From Eubacteriaceae bacterium (GTDB taxonomy: Bacteria > Bacillota > Clostridia > Eubacteriales > Eubacteriaceae): a stretch of 64,000 nt of DNA. Under the pieces are notes generated by a model. It searched no databases, was not told the DNA's origin, and saw only the letters and a program-made list of their open reading frames with translations. The translations under genes and the position numbers were made by a program. Where the stretch lies: the NCBI GenBank assembly GCA_012522805.1, contig JAAYJS010000034.1, positions 1 through 64,000 of the forward strand. Reading direction: 5' to 3'. The stretch's first letter is position 1. Each line of letters opens with the position of its first letter. This document shows, in pieces, positions 1 to 8,756 of this stretch.

Positions 1-321
1 GTGCACCCATTCGCTTTTCTCCCTTTGGTCGAATCGCTCATGTCGCGGCCGCACCATAGGGCACTCAAAAGAGCACGGAATCTAAGTTAACACTTTTAAG
101 CCATGCTATGGATTTTTATTTTATAAAAATCTTCGGTGTGCACCCATTCGCTTTTCTCCCGTCGGTCGAATCGCTCATTTACGGACACGCCATAGGGCAC
201 ACAAAAGAGCACGGGATCTAAGTTAACAATTTTTAAGCCATGCTATGGATTTTTATTTTATAAAAATCTTCGGCGTGCACCCATTCGCTTTTCTCCCTTT
301 GGTCGAATCGCTCATTTATGT
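1..321. repeat. 137-bp tandem repeat, about 2.3 copies
   Basis: Units begin at 1, 138 and 275, each with GTGCACCCATTCGCTTTTC, so the period is 137 bp. The third copy stops after about 47 bp. Units 1 and 2 are nearly identical, with a few substitutions. Each full unit contains TAAGCCATGC (97-106 and 234-243) next to an AT-rich dyad, GATTTTTA-N5-TAAAAATC. The array lies downstream of the minus-strand tryptophan operon and may extend left of the window. There are no short spacers, so it is not a CRISPR array, and no convincing reading frame. Confidence 0.85.
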
Positions 322-410
322 GCACACCTTATAAACCACTCCATTCAACAAAAGCCCCTTATGTGCGAGCACAAGGGGCTTTTGCTGAATGGAGTGGTTT
401 GCATGGCTTA
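234..410. repeat. Dispersed repeat element with TAAGCCATGC inverted ends, copy 1
   Basis: The 177-bp segment is bounded by TAAGCCATGC (234-243) and its inverse GCATGGCTTA (401-410). Read on the minus strand it has the same order as the element at 20057-20224: left end, strong terminator hairpin, intervening segment, AT-rich mini-hairpin, right end. It abuts the stop codon of the ABC ATPase gene at 412. There is no coding capacity. It may be a miniature element that carries a terminator. Confidence 0.6.
333..400 (-). terminator. Terminator hairpin of the tryptophan operon
   Basis: A long inverted repeat (AAACCACTCC... / ...GGAGTGGTTT) encloses CAAAAGCCCCTT / AAGGGGCTTTTG around a 12-nt loop (361-372). 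The stem is about 27 bp and nearly perfect. It begins 11 nt past the ATPase stop codon, so it should end the minus-strand trpB2-transporter transcript. Confidence 0.8.
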
Positions 411-411
411 G

Positions 412-1200
412 CTAGCACCCATCTTCTATACTGATTTCATTGAATTTTCCGGTTAAGTCACAGATTTGTACGTGTTGTTTGTCTTCTTCATTTAAATCCA
501 TGACGATGTTGCCGCGATGCATCATGATCAGCCGGTCACCGTAGTTGACGGCAAAGCGCAGGTTATGGGTCACCATCAGGGTAGTAATTCTTTTTTCTCG
601 AACAAAACGATGGGTCAGAGCCATAACATTTTCGCTGGATTTCGGATCTAGGGCTGCGGTATGTTCGTCTAAAATTAGCAAGTCTATTTGAGTCATGGTG
701 GCAATTAATAGGGAGAGGGCTTGTCGCTGTCCGCCGGAAAGGTTTTTAACCGGTGTGTCCATGTGGTTTTCCAGTCCCAGTTTTAAGAGTTCCAATTGGC
801 TTTTATAAAAATCCAATCGCTTTCTGTTGACACCCGGGGCTAAGGTATAAGCCTTGCCCTTGTTATCCGCCAAGGACATATTCTCCAAAATGGTCATGGA
901 GGGGCAGGTACCCATGGCCGGGTCTTGGTAAACCCGTCCGATGAATTTGGAGTGTTGGTATTCCGTCATACCGGTTATATTTTTATCGTTAACAAAAATA
1001 TTTCCCGCATCGGGCTTGGTGGATCCGCATAAAATATTGAGCATGGTGGTTTTTCCGGAGCCGTTGCTGCCCACGACGGAAACAAATTCGCCCCTGCCGA
1101 CTTCCAAATTAAAGTCCTTGAAAAGAAGCAGCTCGTTGACGGTGTTGGCATTAAAGGTTTTGTCGATACCCTCCATGCGAACGATGGGTTGTTTTGTCAT
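412..1200 (-). CDS. ABC transporter ATP-binding protein, predicted tryptophan/indole-type uptake
   Basis: This 262-aa ABC ATPase has Walker A GSNGSGKTT near residue 45, signature LSGGQRQ, Walker B LLILDEH and the H-loop TH. It is the third component of a system with the permease and lipoprotein just upstream. It belongs to the group predicted from T-box regulons to import tryptophan (TrpXYZ in streptococci). The ATG at 1200 overlaps the permease stop as TGATG; a TTG at 1203 is a less likely start. The tryptophan-specific T-box at the head of the operon argues for tryptophan, indole or a precursor as substrate, but the sequence alone does not prove which. Confidence 0.88.
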   Translation of the reverse strand: MTKQPIVRMEGIDKTFNANTVNELLLFKDFNLEVGRGEFVSVVGSNGSGKTTMLNILCGSTKPDAGNIFVNDKNITGMTEYQHSKFIGRVYQDPAMGTCPSMTILENMSLADNKGKAYTLAPGVNRKRLDFYKSQLELLKLGLENHMDTPVKNLSGGQRQALSLLIATMTQIDLLILDEHTAALDPKSSENVMALTHRFVREKRITTLMVTHNLRFAVNYGDRLIMMHRGNIVMDLNEEDKQHVQICDLTGKFNEISIEDGC

Positions 1201-2078
1201 CAATGGTCTTCCTTTCTGTAAACTCTACTGGAAACCAGAGCAAGGGTAAAGAGAACCGCCATCAACAATTTTAAATAGTTGGTGGGCAAGCCGATTTGCA
1301 TAACAATGGATAAACACGCTTTGTACGTAACCGCCCCACAAACGACAGCTGTAGTTGCCTGTAAAAAGGAAAGCCTGCCAAATAAATTGGTGCCGATGAT
1401 GACCGACGCCAAAGACATGACCACCATACCGGTACCGCTGGTGACATTGGCGGATTCGGTTTGCTGGGACAGCACACAACCGGCTAAGGCGGTGCAACCA
1501 TTGCCGATCATCAAACCGATGATTTTCATTTTGCCCGGATTTTCCGCTAGGGATATAACGAAGCGGTTATTGTCTCCCGTTGCCCGAAGTAAAAGCCCCG
1601 CCTTGCTTTTTAAAAAACCGTCGATGGCTAATTTAACCGCAAAGACGATTAAAAAAGCGACGACCACCACCCGGTAGCGTAAAGGCAACAGACTTCCAAG
1701 GCCGGAATTAAAAATAGTCGGCATATTGTAGTAAGGCAAGACGGCCGCACCGCCGGTCAAGACGAGGTTGATACTCCAAAGCCCCGTCATGACCAAAATA
1801 CCGGAGAGCAGATCCGTGATTTTCAGCTTGACGTGCAGAAAGCCGGTGACAGCACCGGCAAGGCAACCGACCAAAAAGGCCAATAGACAAGTCAGCCAAG
1901 GGTTGACCCCTGCAGTGATACACATCGCTGCAAAGCACATCCCCATGGGGAAGGTTCCGTCCACGGATAAGTCCGGGAAAGACAAAACCGCATAGGTGAT
2001 GTAGACCCCTAAGGCCATAATCCCATAAATAAACCCTTCTTCAAATACATTGATGGCCAGATTGCCTAAAACTCCCAT
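1200..2078 (-). CDS. ABC transporter permease, predicted tryptophan/indole-type uptake
   Basis: This 292-aa polytopic membrane protein has about 8-9 hydrophobic segments and resembles the branched-chain amino acid type permeases (BPD_transp_2) that pair with DUF534 binding proteins. The chosen start is the second ATG (2078), which sits 7 nt after AAGGA; the first ATG at 2084 is too close to that ribosome site. The gene follows the binding lipoprotein by about 18 nt and its stop overlaps the ATPase start, so the three transport genes form one unit downstream of trpB2. Confidence 0.85.
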   Translation of the reverse strand: MGVLGNLAINVFEEGFIYGIMALGVYITYAVLSFPDLSVDGTFPMGMCFAAMCITAGVNPWLTCLLAFLVGCLAGAVTGFLHVKLKITDLLSGILVMTGLWSINLVLTGGAAVLPYYNMPTIFNSGLGSLLPLRYRVVVVAFLIVFAVKLAIDGFLKSKAGLLLRATGDNNRFVISLAENPGKMKIIGLMIGNGCTALAGCVLSQQTESANVTSGTGMVVMSLASVIIGTNLFGRLSFLQATTAVVCGAVTYKACLSIVMQIGLPTNYLKLLMAVLFTLALVSSRVYRKEDH

Positions 2079-2096
2079 ATTCATTTCCTTACTGTA

Positions 2097-3101
2097 CTAT
2101 TTAACTACTTGCGCATCTTTCAGCGCTTCCGGCAACGCGATGCCTAATTTTTTCATGACTTCTTCGTTGTAAACCGGCGTGCTCTCTTCCACTTCAAAGA
2201 CTGCCAAATCTTGAGGTTTTGCCTCGCCTTTTAAGATTTTGGCCGCCATGCGTCCGGTTTCTCGCCCTAGGGCAAGGTAGTCGATACTTTCAGAAGCCAT
2301 ACAACCGTTTTTAACTTGTTCGATTTCGCTGCCGAAAACGGGAATCTTCGCTTTTTCTGCCGCTTGCAACACGGAACTCAAATTGTTGACCACATTGTTG
2401 TCGGTGAAGTTGTTGATACAATCGACTTCTTTAGCAACCAAGGCTTCTGCACCGCTGGCGACTTCGGAAGCATTGGTGACGCCGACTTCTACAATTTCAA
2501 AATCGTATGTCGGAGCCAATTCTTTGAATTTTTCTAAGTGAGAGACGGAGTTCGGTTCGCTGGTGGTATACAAAATACCGATTTTTTTACCTTCCGGTAG
2601 GAATGCTCGGATCATTTTCATTTGTTGTTCCAAGGGCAACACATCTGCGGAGCCCACAGCATTGGTTCCGGATTTTGCCATGTCTTGGACGATACCCGCT
2701 GCCAAGGGATCGGAGACTGCCGTAAACACAACGGGAATGTCCTGACCTTTAGAGGCGGAATAGGCCGACATGGCCGCCGGTGTCGCGATACCGACTATCA
2801 TATCCACATTGTTGGAGACCATGTTTTTTGCCATCATATCGCTATTGGCGGCATCGCCTTGAGCGTTTTGAAAGTCAATTTGAACAGCGTCTTTGTCGAA
2901 TCCACCCTCTGCCAGACCTTCCAAAAAACCTTTGTAGCAATTGTCCAAAGAGGGATGGGGGGCATATTGAATGACACCAACGGTGGGAACACCGGAGGTT
3001 TTATCTTCTTCGTTGTCTGTTGTGGTACTGCCGCCACCGCAACCTGCTAACAAAGACAAGACCAAAAGACCAACCACCAACAATAAACTTTTTTTCTTCA
3101 T
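2097..3101 (-). CDS. ABC transporter substrate-binding lipoprotein (DUF534/TrpX-like)
   Basis: This 334-aa secreted lipoprotein has a lysine-rich n-region, a hydrophobic core and lipobox LLAGC with the acylated Cys near residue 21. The mature part has the periplasmic-binding fold of the ABC_sub_bind/DUF534 family (VGVIQYAPHPSLDNCYKGF at its start). I place the start at MKKKSLLL (3101) rather than the longer frame at 3131, because the extra ten residues spoil the signal peptide. The gene lies about 20 nt after trpB2. The T-box-controlled operon suggests tryptophan or indole as ligand. Confidence 0.85.
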   Translation of the reverse strand: MKKKSLLLVVGLLVLSLLAGCGGGSTTTDNEEDKTSGVPTVGVIQYAPHPSLDNCYKGFLEGLAEGGFDKDAVQIDFQNAQGDAANSDMMAKNMVSNNVDMIVGIATPAAMSAYSASKGQDIPVVFTAVSDPLAAGIVQDMAKSGTNAVGSADVLPLEQQMKMIRAFLPEGKKIGILYTTSEPNSVSHLEKFKELAPTYDFEIVEVGVTNASEVASGAEALVAKEVDCINNFTDNNVVNNLSSVLQAAEKAKIPVFGSEIEQVKNGCMASESIDYLALGRETGRMAAKILKGEAKPQDLAVFEVEESTPVYNEEVMKKLGIALPEALKDAQVVK

Positions 3102-3120
3102 TTCATTTCTCAACTTTCTT

Positions 3121-4497
3121 TTAGAGATCAATTTTCGGTAATCTATCTAAGGACTGTCGAATGGCCTCATCGCTGGGAACAAAGTCCACGATGTCGCCAT
3201 CATTGTATTTTTGATAAGCCTTCATATCGAAATAGCCGGTACCGGTTAAACCGAACAAAATGGTTTTGGCTTCACCGGTTTCTTTGCAGTGCAGGGCTTC
3301 TGCCATGGCGCCTAAAATAGCATGGCTGCTTTCCGGTGCCGGCAACAACCCTTCTACACGGGCAAAGGTTTGTCCCGCTTTAAATACTTCGCTTTGCAGA
3401 TAAGAACGGGCTTCTAAGATGCCGTCTTGATACAATTCGGATAGAATGGGGTTCATGCCATGGTAACGCAAACCGCCGGCATGATCCGGAGACGGAATAA
3501 AGTGAGAGCCCAAGGTGTACATCTTGACCATGGGGCAGATATTGCCGGTATCGCTGTAATCGTAACGATATTCTCCACGGGTCATGGAAGGGCAGGATGC
3601 CGGCTCAACGGCAATCAACCGATAGTCCCTTTCTCCGCGCAGGGTTTCGCCTACAAAGGGTGCGATAAGCCCTGCTAAGTTGGAGCCGCCACCGGCGCAA
3701 CCGACGATGATATCCGGCACGATGTCATAGGCGTCCATCACCGCTTTGGATTCTAGCCCGATGATGGATTGGTGTAAGACCACTTGGTTTAAAACCGACC
3801 CCAAGGAGTAACGATAGCCTTCGTTGCTTATGGCGGTTTCGACAGCTTCGGAAATGGCACACCCCAAAGATCCGCCGGTTCCGGGATGTTTTTCCAAGAT
3901 AGCTTTGCCGATGCTGGTAGTCATAGAAGGTGACGGTGTTACCTGAGCACCGTAAGTGCGCATGACTTCTCGTCGATAGGGTTTTTGTTCGAAGGACGCC
4001 TTAACCATATAGACGTGACACTCCAAATCGAAGTGTGCACAAGCCATGGCCAGTGCTGTCCCCCATTGTCCCGCTCCGGTTTCGGTGGTCAGTCCTTTTA
4101 AACCTTGAGCTTTGGCATAATAGGCTTGGGCAATAGCGGAGTTCAATTTATGACTACCGGAGGTGTTGTTCCCCTCGAATTTGTAATAAATTTTTGCCGG
4201 TGTTCCCAAGGCTTTTTCCAATCGATAGGCTCGAACCACCGGTGACGGCCGAAAGGTTTTGAAATACGCATACACCTCTTCGGGAATATCGATAAAGGCA
4301 TCGGTGTTGTTGAGTTCCTGCTTAACCAGTTCTTTACAAAAGACCGGCTCTAAATCCTGCTGTGTTGCCGGTTTTCCGGTTTGGGGCATCACGATGGGTG
4401 CCGGCTTTTTTTTCATATCTGCTCGAATGTTATACCATTGCTTTGGAATCATATCTTCTTCAAGCATTAAACGATTGGGGATTGTTGGATTCTTCAT
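3121..4497 (-). CDS. trpB2: Tryptophan synthase beta chain-like protein, TrpB2 type
   Basis: This is a 458-aa PLP enzyme of the TrpB2 branch, which joins serine and indole to make tryptophan and does not need TrpA in the same way as TrpB1. The PLP lysine lies in SGSHKLNSA, the substrate loop is ETGAGQWG, and the phosphate-binding run is GCAGGGSN. The start is ATG at 4497, with AAGGAG at 4506-4511. A longer frame reaching 4680 runs through the T-box terminator and is rejected. No trpA, trpC, trpD or trpE is in the window. With the transporter genes downstream, the role is probably tryptophan formation from scavenged indole. Confidence 0.9.
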   Translation of the reverse strand: MKNPTIPNRLMLEEDMIPKQWYNIRADMKKKPAPIVMPQTGKPATQQDLEPVFCKELVKQELNNTDAFIDIPEEVYAYFKTFRPSPVVRAYRLEKALGTPAKIYYKFEGNNTSGSHKLNSAIAQAYYAKAQGLKGLTTETGAGQWGTALAMACAHFDLECHVYMVKASFEQKPYRREVMRTYGAQVTPSPSMTTSIGKAILEKHPGTGGSLGCAISEAVETAISNEGYRYSLGSVLNQVVLHQSIIGLESKAVMDAYDIVPDIIVGCAGGGSNLAGLIAPFVGETLRGERDYRLIAVEPASCPSMTRGEYRYDYSDTGNICPMVKMYTLGSHFIPSPDHAGGLRYHGMNPILSELYQDGILEARSYLQSEVFKAGQTFARVEGLLPAPESSHAILGAMAEALHCKETGEAKTILFGLTGTGYFDMKAYQKYNDGDIVDFVPSDEAIRQSLDRLPKIDL

Positions 4498-4535
4498 AGG
4501 TCCACTCCTTTTTATTTGGGATGGAACGTAAAAAA

Positions 4536-4574
4536 CGCCCCTGTCCCAGTAATAAAAATGCTGGGACAGGAGCG
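4536..4574 (-). terminator. T-box antitermination terminator
   Basis: On the minus strand CGCTCCTGTCCCAG pairs with CTGGGACAGGGGCG around an 11-nt loop, followed by TTTTTT (4535-4530). It directly follows the T-box sequence, as expected for the terminator that competes with the antiterminator when charged tRNA-Trp is plentiful. Confidence 0.9.
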
Positions 4575-4797
4575 ATAAAAATCTCCTGCGGTGCCACCCG
4601 GCTTGGTGTCCAAAGGACGCCCTCTTACGCATACTATCATATGCTGACTTTGTTGACGGAGTGCCTTCTCCGGCGCGCATACTTCATTCTGCTTGCCCTC
4701 ATCAGCCCATTCACCTTCTATGCCTCTGCCATTTTCCACCAACCAACAGCTCTCTATCAGATTTCTAAAAGGTTACTCACTCTGAATCACAGGTTTG
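4536..4797 (-). promoter_or_regulatory. T-box riboswitch leader, tryptophan specifier (UGG)
   Basis: The minus-strand leader carries the core T-box GGGTGGCACCGC (about 4600-4588) just before the terminator. Stem I features are visible upstream: AGAGAGC followed by GTTGGTTGGTG, then GGTGAATGGGCTGA in the specifier loop. The codon after GAA is TGG at 4709-4707, the tryptophan codon. The leader should raise trpB2-transporter transcription when tRNA-Trp is uncharged. The specifier codon was placed by position relative to conserved stem I motifs, not by folding software. Confidence 0.92.
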
Positions 4798-4803
4798 TTC
4801 ATT

Positions 4804-4832
4804 ATTATAAATTTGGTTTTTCAAATTGTCAA
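4804..4832 (-). promoter_or_regulatory. Sigma-A-type promoter of the T-box/trpB2 operon
   Basis: On the minus strand TTGACA (4832-4827), a 17-bp spacer and TATAAT (4809-4804) give a full consensus match. Transcription would start near 4797, at the beginning of the T-box leader. Confidence 0.85.
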
Positions 4833-4904
4833 GCGGATTTCTTTTAATTTTTAAGATGTTGTTTCTTTTGTCAGCCTTCAATCACCCCAGTATGCGTTGA
4901 AGAC

Positions 4905-7646
4905 TCAATTCTTCTCTTGTAATTGCTTTAACAGCTGTTCCAATTCATTCAATTTTTCACCAAAAGTAGACCAGTCCCCCGCCTGTTGTGCTTTTTTTGC
5001 CTCTTCAAAAGCTTTGTTGGCATCATCGACCAGTTTTCGATCGGCGCCATTGGTCGGTTTGGGCAAAGGTTTCGGCACGCTGTCCTCCGGTGCATCGGTC
5101 TCGTCATCGATCAAATCTGTAAATATTTCTCCCAAGGCTTCTTTTAAGGAGTCGGCCATCACCACTTGATCTCGGTAGCCGACAACTACTTTTTTAACTT
5201 CCGGCAGATGGTTGCCGTCCGTTCTGGACTGAATATAGATCGGTTCGACGTATAGTATGGCATCTTCTATCGGAATGGCCATCATATTACCCCGAAGCAC
5301 CCGAGAACCCTGTTGTCCCAACAAAGTCAATTGTGGGGCTATGACCGGGTTTTGATCCACTCGTTGTTCAATTTGCATGGGACCGTAGACCAATTGCTGT
5401 TTGGGAAATTGATACAGAACCATTTTTCCGTACTCGTCTCCGTCGGAAACACCGGCCATCCAGGCAATCATATTGTCTTTGTTACGAGGTGTAAATACCG
5501 TCATCAGCATAAATTCCGTCTCTCGATCCGGTAATTTCATGATGATGTAGGAAGACTCCAACGGTATCTTTTCTTTTTCCGGACCGTAGAGTTGCTTGGC
5601 CGTTTCCCATTGATCCTCTAAGTTGTAAAACACTTGAGGGTTTTTCATATGATAGGTCTTATAAATATCCGTTTGAATGTCAAATAACTTTTTAGAATAA
5701 CGGATGTGTGCCCGCAATTCTTCGGGCATTTCAGAAATATCTTTGACAAATTTCGGATAAATTTTACTATACGTTTCAATCAGCGGTTCGTCGTGTACTT
5801 TGTAAAAAGTAACGTCGCCGTTGTAAGCATCCACAATGACTTTAACAGAGTTTTGGATATAGTTGTTTTTAGTCGCCTGATCAAAGGGGGTGGCGTAGGG
5901 ATAGCGGTTGTCTACCACAAAAGCATCGATGATCCAATACAATCTACCGTCGGCTATGGTCATATAAGGATCTTCATCGTACTGTAAAAAGGGTGCGATG
6001 GTTTGAACCCGGGACATGACGTTGCGATTGATCAAAATTTTACTGTCAAAGGTTACCTGAGGGCTCAAGAGCAATTCGGGACTTCTATAATAAAAAGCAA
6101 AAGCCAAGCGATTGATCAAATTGAGCTGAATGCCGCCCTCACCCTTGTAAAAGACTTCTTGATTATCTTCTCCCGAAGGGTAATCAAACTCCGGGCTTCT
6201 GGCATTGACGATGACGTATTCGTAGTCTTCTTCACCGAAATATATTCTCGGTTCTTCGATAGCCAAGGCGCCGTGCTCTGTTTGCGGCGGTATGTCCTTG
6301 ACTAAGAGTTGCGGTTGCCCGACTTCGTTGGTTTTGTTGACCGGCGACATCGCAAGGCCAAAACCATGGGTGTATTTTAAATGTTTGTTGACCCAGGTTT
6401 TCGCATCGTCGGGTAAGGCATCGGAATTAATTTCTCGTGTTCCTAAAAAAACTTGGGTGTAGGTGTCGTTAATACGGTACCGATCGACATCGACATCGCC
6501 AAAGGAATAATAGTTTCTGATCCCTTGAATGGAGTTGTACATGTCTTTGGTGGGGTTGCGATCATTAATGGGGATATTTTCGATGGTTTCCGAGTTCTCT
6601 AAAATATCTTCCGCCGTGATGTTTTGGGTCGTTGAGAATTCTTTAATCTCCACTTGATCTAACCCGTAGGACTCTCTGGTGGCTTGGATGTTTTTTTCTA
6701 AAAACTTCTGCTCTTTCGAAAATTGGTCGGGGTTCACAAAAGCATACTGATAAGCAGTTTGCAACACGGAACTGGAAAACAATAAGGCCACCATCACCAA
6801 AGGTGCCAAAATCAATAAAAATTTTCTCTTTAAAAAAGCGGAGGCATAGGTCAAAATACTGGAAATGAAGGCTATCACCGTCACCACGGTTAGGAGATTT
6901 AAACCGATATTGACATCGGTTGCGCCGGCACCGTAAACCATACCCGTACCGCCATATACAAATTGAAAGCGCCTTAAAATCAGTCCCGCCGTCAACAATA
7001 AAAAGAAGGTACCGACGAAAAAGGATAAGGGCTTCGACATGGCGGTAAAGAAACGTTTGGACATTTCTCCGATACCAAAACCGCTTTTAAAATCCGTCGC
7101 ACCGTCGTAAACGGAAGTGACGTAACGATAGTGGCGATAGGCCAAATATAAAATAGACATCAAAGCTCCTACTACAAACAGGCCCATAACAAGGCCATAG
7201 AGCTCTTGGTAGAAAGCTAATTTAAAAAAGTAAAAGCCGATATCCTGATTAAATAAGGGGTCGGTCTTGCCAAAATCTGTATAGTTGCTGAAACGCAACC
7301 ATTTCAACCAAAGGGTTCGGCTCACCAGTTCCGCAGAAAAAAAAGCTCCGACCGCCGGAATGAGCCAACGATGCCATTTGTTTTTTTTCTCCGTATCTTC
7401 AACAATTAATTTCGGCGCTGTCTTTTTTAGCAGCACACCGTAAAGCGCGATGAGAATGAAGGTTATCCCAAAGGTCATCGCAAATAGTTTAATTTTAGTG
7501 GTTAATTCTTTTAAAAAAATATCTAAATAGCCCATTTGGTGAAACCAAATCCATTGGATGTAAAAAGTATTAAAATAATAAACCAAACCCACCATTGCAA
7601 GAATGGCTACGATAAAGATTAAGCCTTTTTTTGCCGGTTTGTTCAT
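4905..7646 (-). CDS. UPF0182 family large membrane protein
   Basis: This 913-aa protein has about seven hydrophobic segments in its first 330 residues. A long, mostly hydrophilic extracytoplasmic part follows (typical UPF0182 runs such as GIQLNLINRLAFAFYYRSPELLLS). The C-terminal 60 residues are acidic and lysine-rich and probably form a coiled coil (DDANKAFEEAKKAQQAGDW). The family is found in clostridia and actinobacteria and has no established function. Start ATG at 7646 follows AAGGAG. The gene appears to be monocistronic, between the tryptophan operon promoter and the corrinoid operon terminator. Confidence 0.88.
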   Translation of the reverse strand: MNKPAKKGLIFIVAILAMVGLVYYFNTFYIQWIWFHQMGYLDIFLKELTTKIKLFAMTFGITFILIALYGVLLKKTAPKLIVEDTEKKNKWHRWLIPAVGAFFSAELVSRTLWLKWLRFSNYTDFGKTDPLFNQDIGFYFFKLAFYQELYGLVMGLFVVGALMSILYLAYRHYRYVTSVYDGATDFKSGFGIGEMSKRFFTAMSKPLSFFVGTFFLLLTAGLILRRFQFVYGGTGMVYGAGATDVNIGLNLLTVVTVIAFISSILTYASAFLKRKFLLILAPLVMVALLFSSSVLQTAYQYAFVNPDQFSKEQKFLEKNIQATRESYGLDQVEIKEFSTTQNITAEDILENSETIENIPINDRNPTKDMYNSIQGIRNYYSFGDVDVDRYRINDTYTQVFLGTREINSDALPDDAKTWVNKHLKYTHGFGLAMSPVNKTNEVGQPQLLVKDIPPQTEHGALAIEEPRIYFGEEDYEYVIVNARSPEFDYPSGEDNQEVFYKGEGGIQLNLINRLAFAFYYRSPELLLSPQVTFDSKILINRNVMSRVQTIAPFLQYDEDPYMTIADGRLYWIIDAFVVDNRYPYATPFDQATKNNYIQNSVKVIVDAYNGDVTFYKVHDEPLIETYSKIYPKFVKDISEMPEELRAHIRYSKKLFDIQTDIYKTYHMKNPQVFYNLEDQWETAKQLYGPEKEKIPLESSYIIMKLPDRETEFMLMTVFTPRNKDNMIAWMAGVSDGDEYGKMVLYQFPKQQLVYGPMQIEQRVDQNPVIAPQLTLLGQQGSRVLRGNMMAIPIEDAILYVEPIYIQSRTDGNHLPEVKKVVVGYRDQVVMADSLKEALGEIFTDLIDDETDAPEDSVPKPLPKPTNGADRKLVDDANKAFEEAKKAQQAGDWSTFGEKLNELEQLLKQLQEKN

Positions 7647-7897
7647 AAATTCTCCTTAAAAGTTTATTTCATTCTTATTATACCCCATTGCCTAAAAAAT
7701 TTAAGAAATAATTAAAGAACTAAAGATTCCATCAACATAGGTCTACTCAAGCTAAACCTAGAAAAAATAATTTTTAGTTCTTTTTTATGGTTCCTTTCTG
7801 TGTTGTCAATGGGAGATATCTTTAAGAGCGTTGCAAAAACTCTTCGCTGAATATCCTTACGATTTTATTTTTCGACAACGTCGCATCTAAGGCACAC
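7647..7897. other. Non-coding stretch upstream of the UPF0182 gene
   Basis: No credible gene is visible. It contains a TATAAT at about 7677-7682 on the minus strand that may be the UPF0182 -10 box, without a clear -35. The rest is AT-rich with no repeat that I recognise. Confidence 0.4.
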
Positions 7898-7945
7898 AAA
7901 AAAGATCAGCACGCTGTGTCCACCACAACAATGCTGATCTTTTTA
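7898..7945 (-). terminator. Terminator of the corrinoid uptake operon
   Basis: AAAAAAGATCAGCA (7898-7911) pairs with TGCTGATCTTTTT (7932-7944). On the minus strand the stem ends in a run of T. It lies 26 nt past the stop codon of the ABC ATPase gene. Confidence 0.8.
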
Positions 7946-7970
7946 TAGCTTTGCCTCTGCTAGGATCGGT

Positions 7971-8753
7971 CTAGTTATTGACCGATTTCAATGCCGATAC
8001 CGTCGGAGTACCCTCTGCATCATGATGAATCGATGCTACAACGCCGTACACTTCTTTGAGCATGGTTTCTGTTACAACTTCTTCCGGAGATCCGGTGCTG
8101 TAAAGCTCGCCACGATCATTTAAAACGATGAGATGATCGGCAAAACGCGCGGCTAAATTGATGTCGTGCAGCACAACAATGACGCTAATTTCTTTGTCTT
8201 CTATAATCTTTTTTAGAAAAAAACAAAGTTCTAATTGTCTTTGCAGATCCAAGGAGTTCACAGGCTCATCTAAAAGGATAATTTTAGGATCTCTTACTAA
8301 GGTCTGAGCAATGAACACCATTTTTTTCTGACCCCCGCTTAATTCTGAGAAGTTTCTCTCCGTCAAGTGGGCGATATTTAAAGCTTCCAACATGTTTACA
8401 ACTTGACGAACATCCTCTTTTTTAACTCTTTGTCTTAACCCGGGCAAAAGCCCGAGTAAAACCATTTCAAATACCGATAGACTAGAAGTGCTGATGTCAA
8501 TTTGAGGAAGATAGGACATGAATTTTGTTTTATCATCCATCGACATTTCTGTGACACAGCCCTCCCCGCACCAAATGGTGCCGTCGTAGTTGAGCAATCC
8601 GAAAATTGATTTCAATAAGGTGGATTTTCCCGCTCCGTTGGGACCGAGAATCACATTAAACCCCTTTTTGCAGCTGACGTTCAAATCTTTGAAGACAGCT
8701 AATTCTTTGATTTTCGATCTATAGGAAAAGGTTAAGTTCTTTGTTTTTAACAT
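7971..8753 (-). CDS. ABC transporter ATP-binding protein, corrinoid/iron-chelate type (BtuD/FecE-like)
   Basis: This 260-aa FecE/BtuD-family ATPase has Walker A GPNGAGKST, signature LSGGQKK, Walker B ILLDEP and H-loop HDIN. It lies 3 nt downstream of the permease gene in the operon headed by the cobalamin riboswitch. That regulation makes corrinoid the best substrate guess, although the family also carries iron-siderophores and haem. Confidence 0.87.
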   Translation of the reverse strand: MLKTKNLTFSYRSKIKELAVFKDLNVSCKKGFNVILGPNGAGKSTLLKSIFGLLNYDGTIWCGEGCVTEMSMDDKTKFMSYLPQIDISTSSLSVFEMVLLGLLPGLRQRVKKEDVRQVVNMLEALNIAHLTERNFSELSGGQKKMVFIAQTLVRDPKIILLDEPVNSLDLQRQLELCFFLKKIIEDKEISVIVVLHDINLAARFADHLIVLNDRGELYSTGSPEEVVTETMLKEVYGVVASIHHDAEGTPTVSALKSVNN

Positions 8754-8756
8754 CCA

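Noticed and set aside
1-321. CRISPR array
   Set aside because: The repeat unit is 137 bp with no unique spacers and no cas genes in the window.
3121-4680. 519-aa version of the TrpB2 frame starting at 4680
   Set aside because: The extra N-terminal codons run through the T-box sequence and its terminator; the ATG at 4497 has a proper ribosome site and gives the normal protein length.
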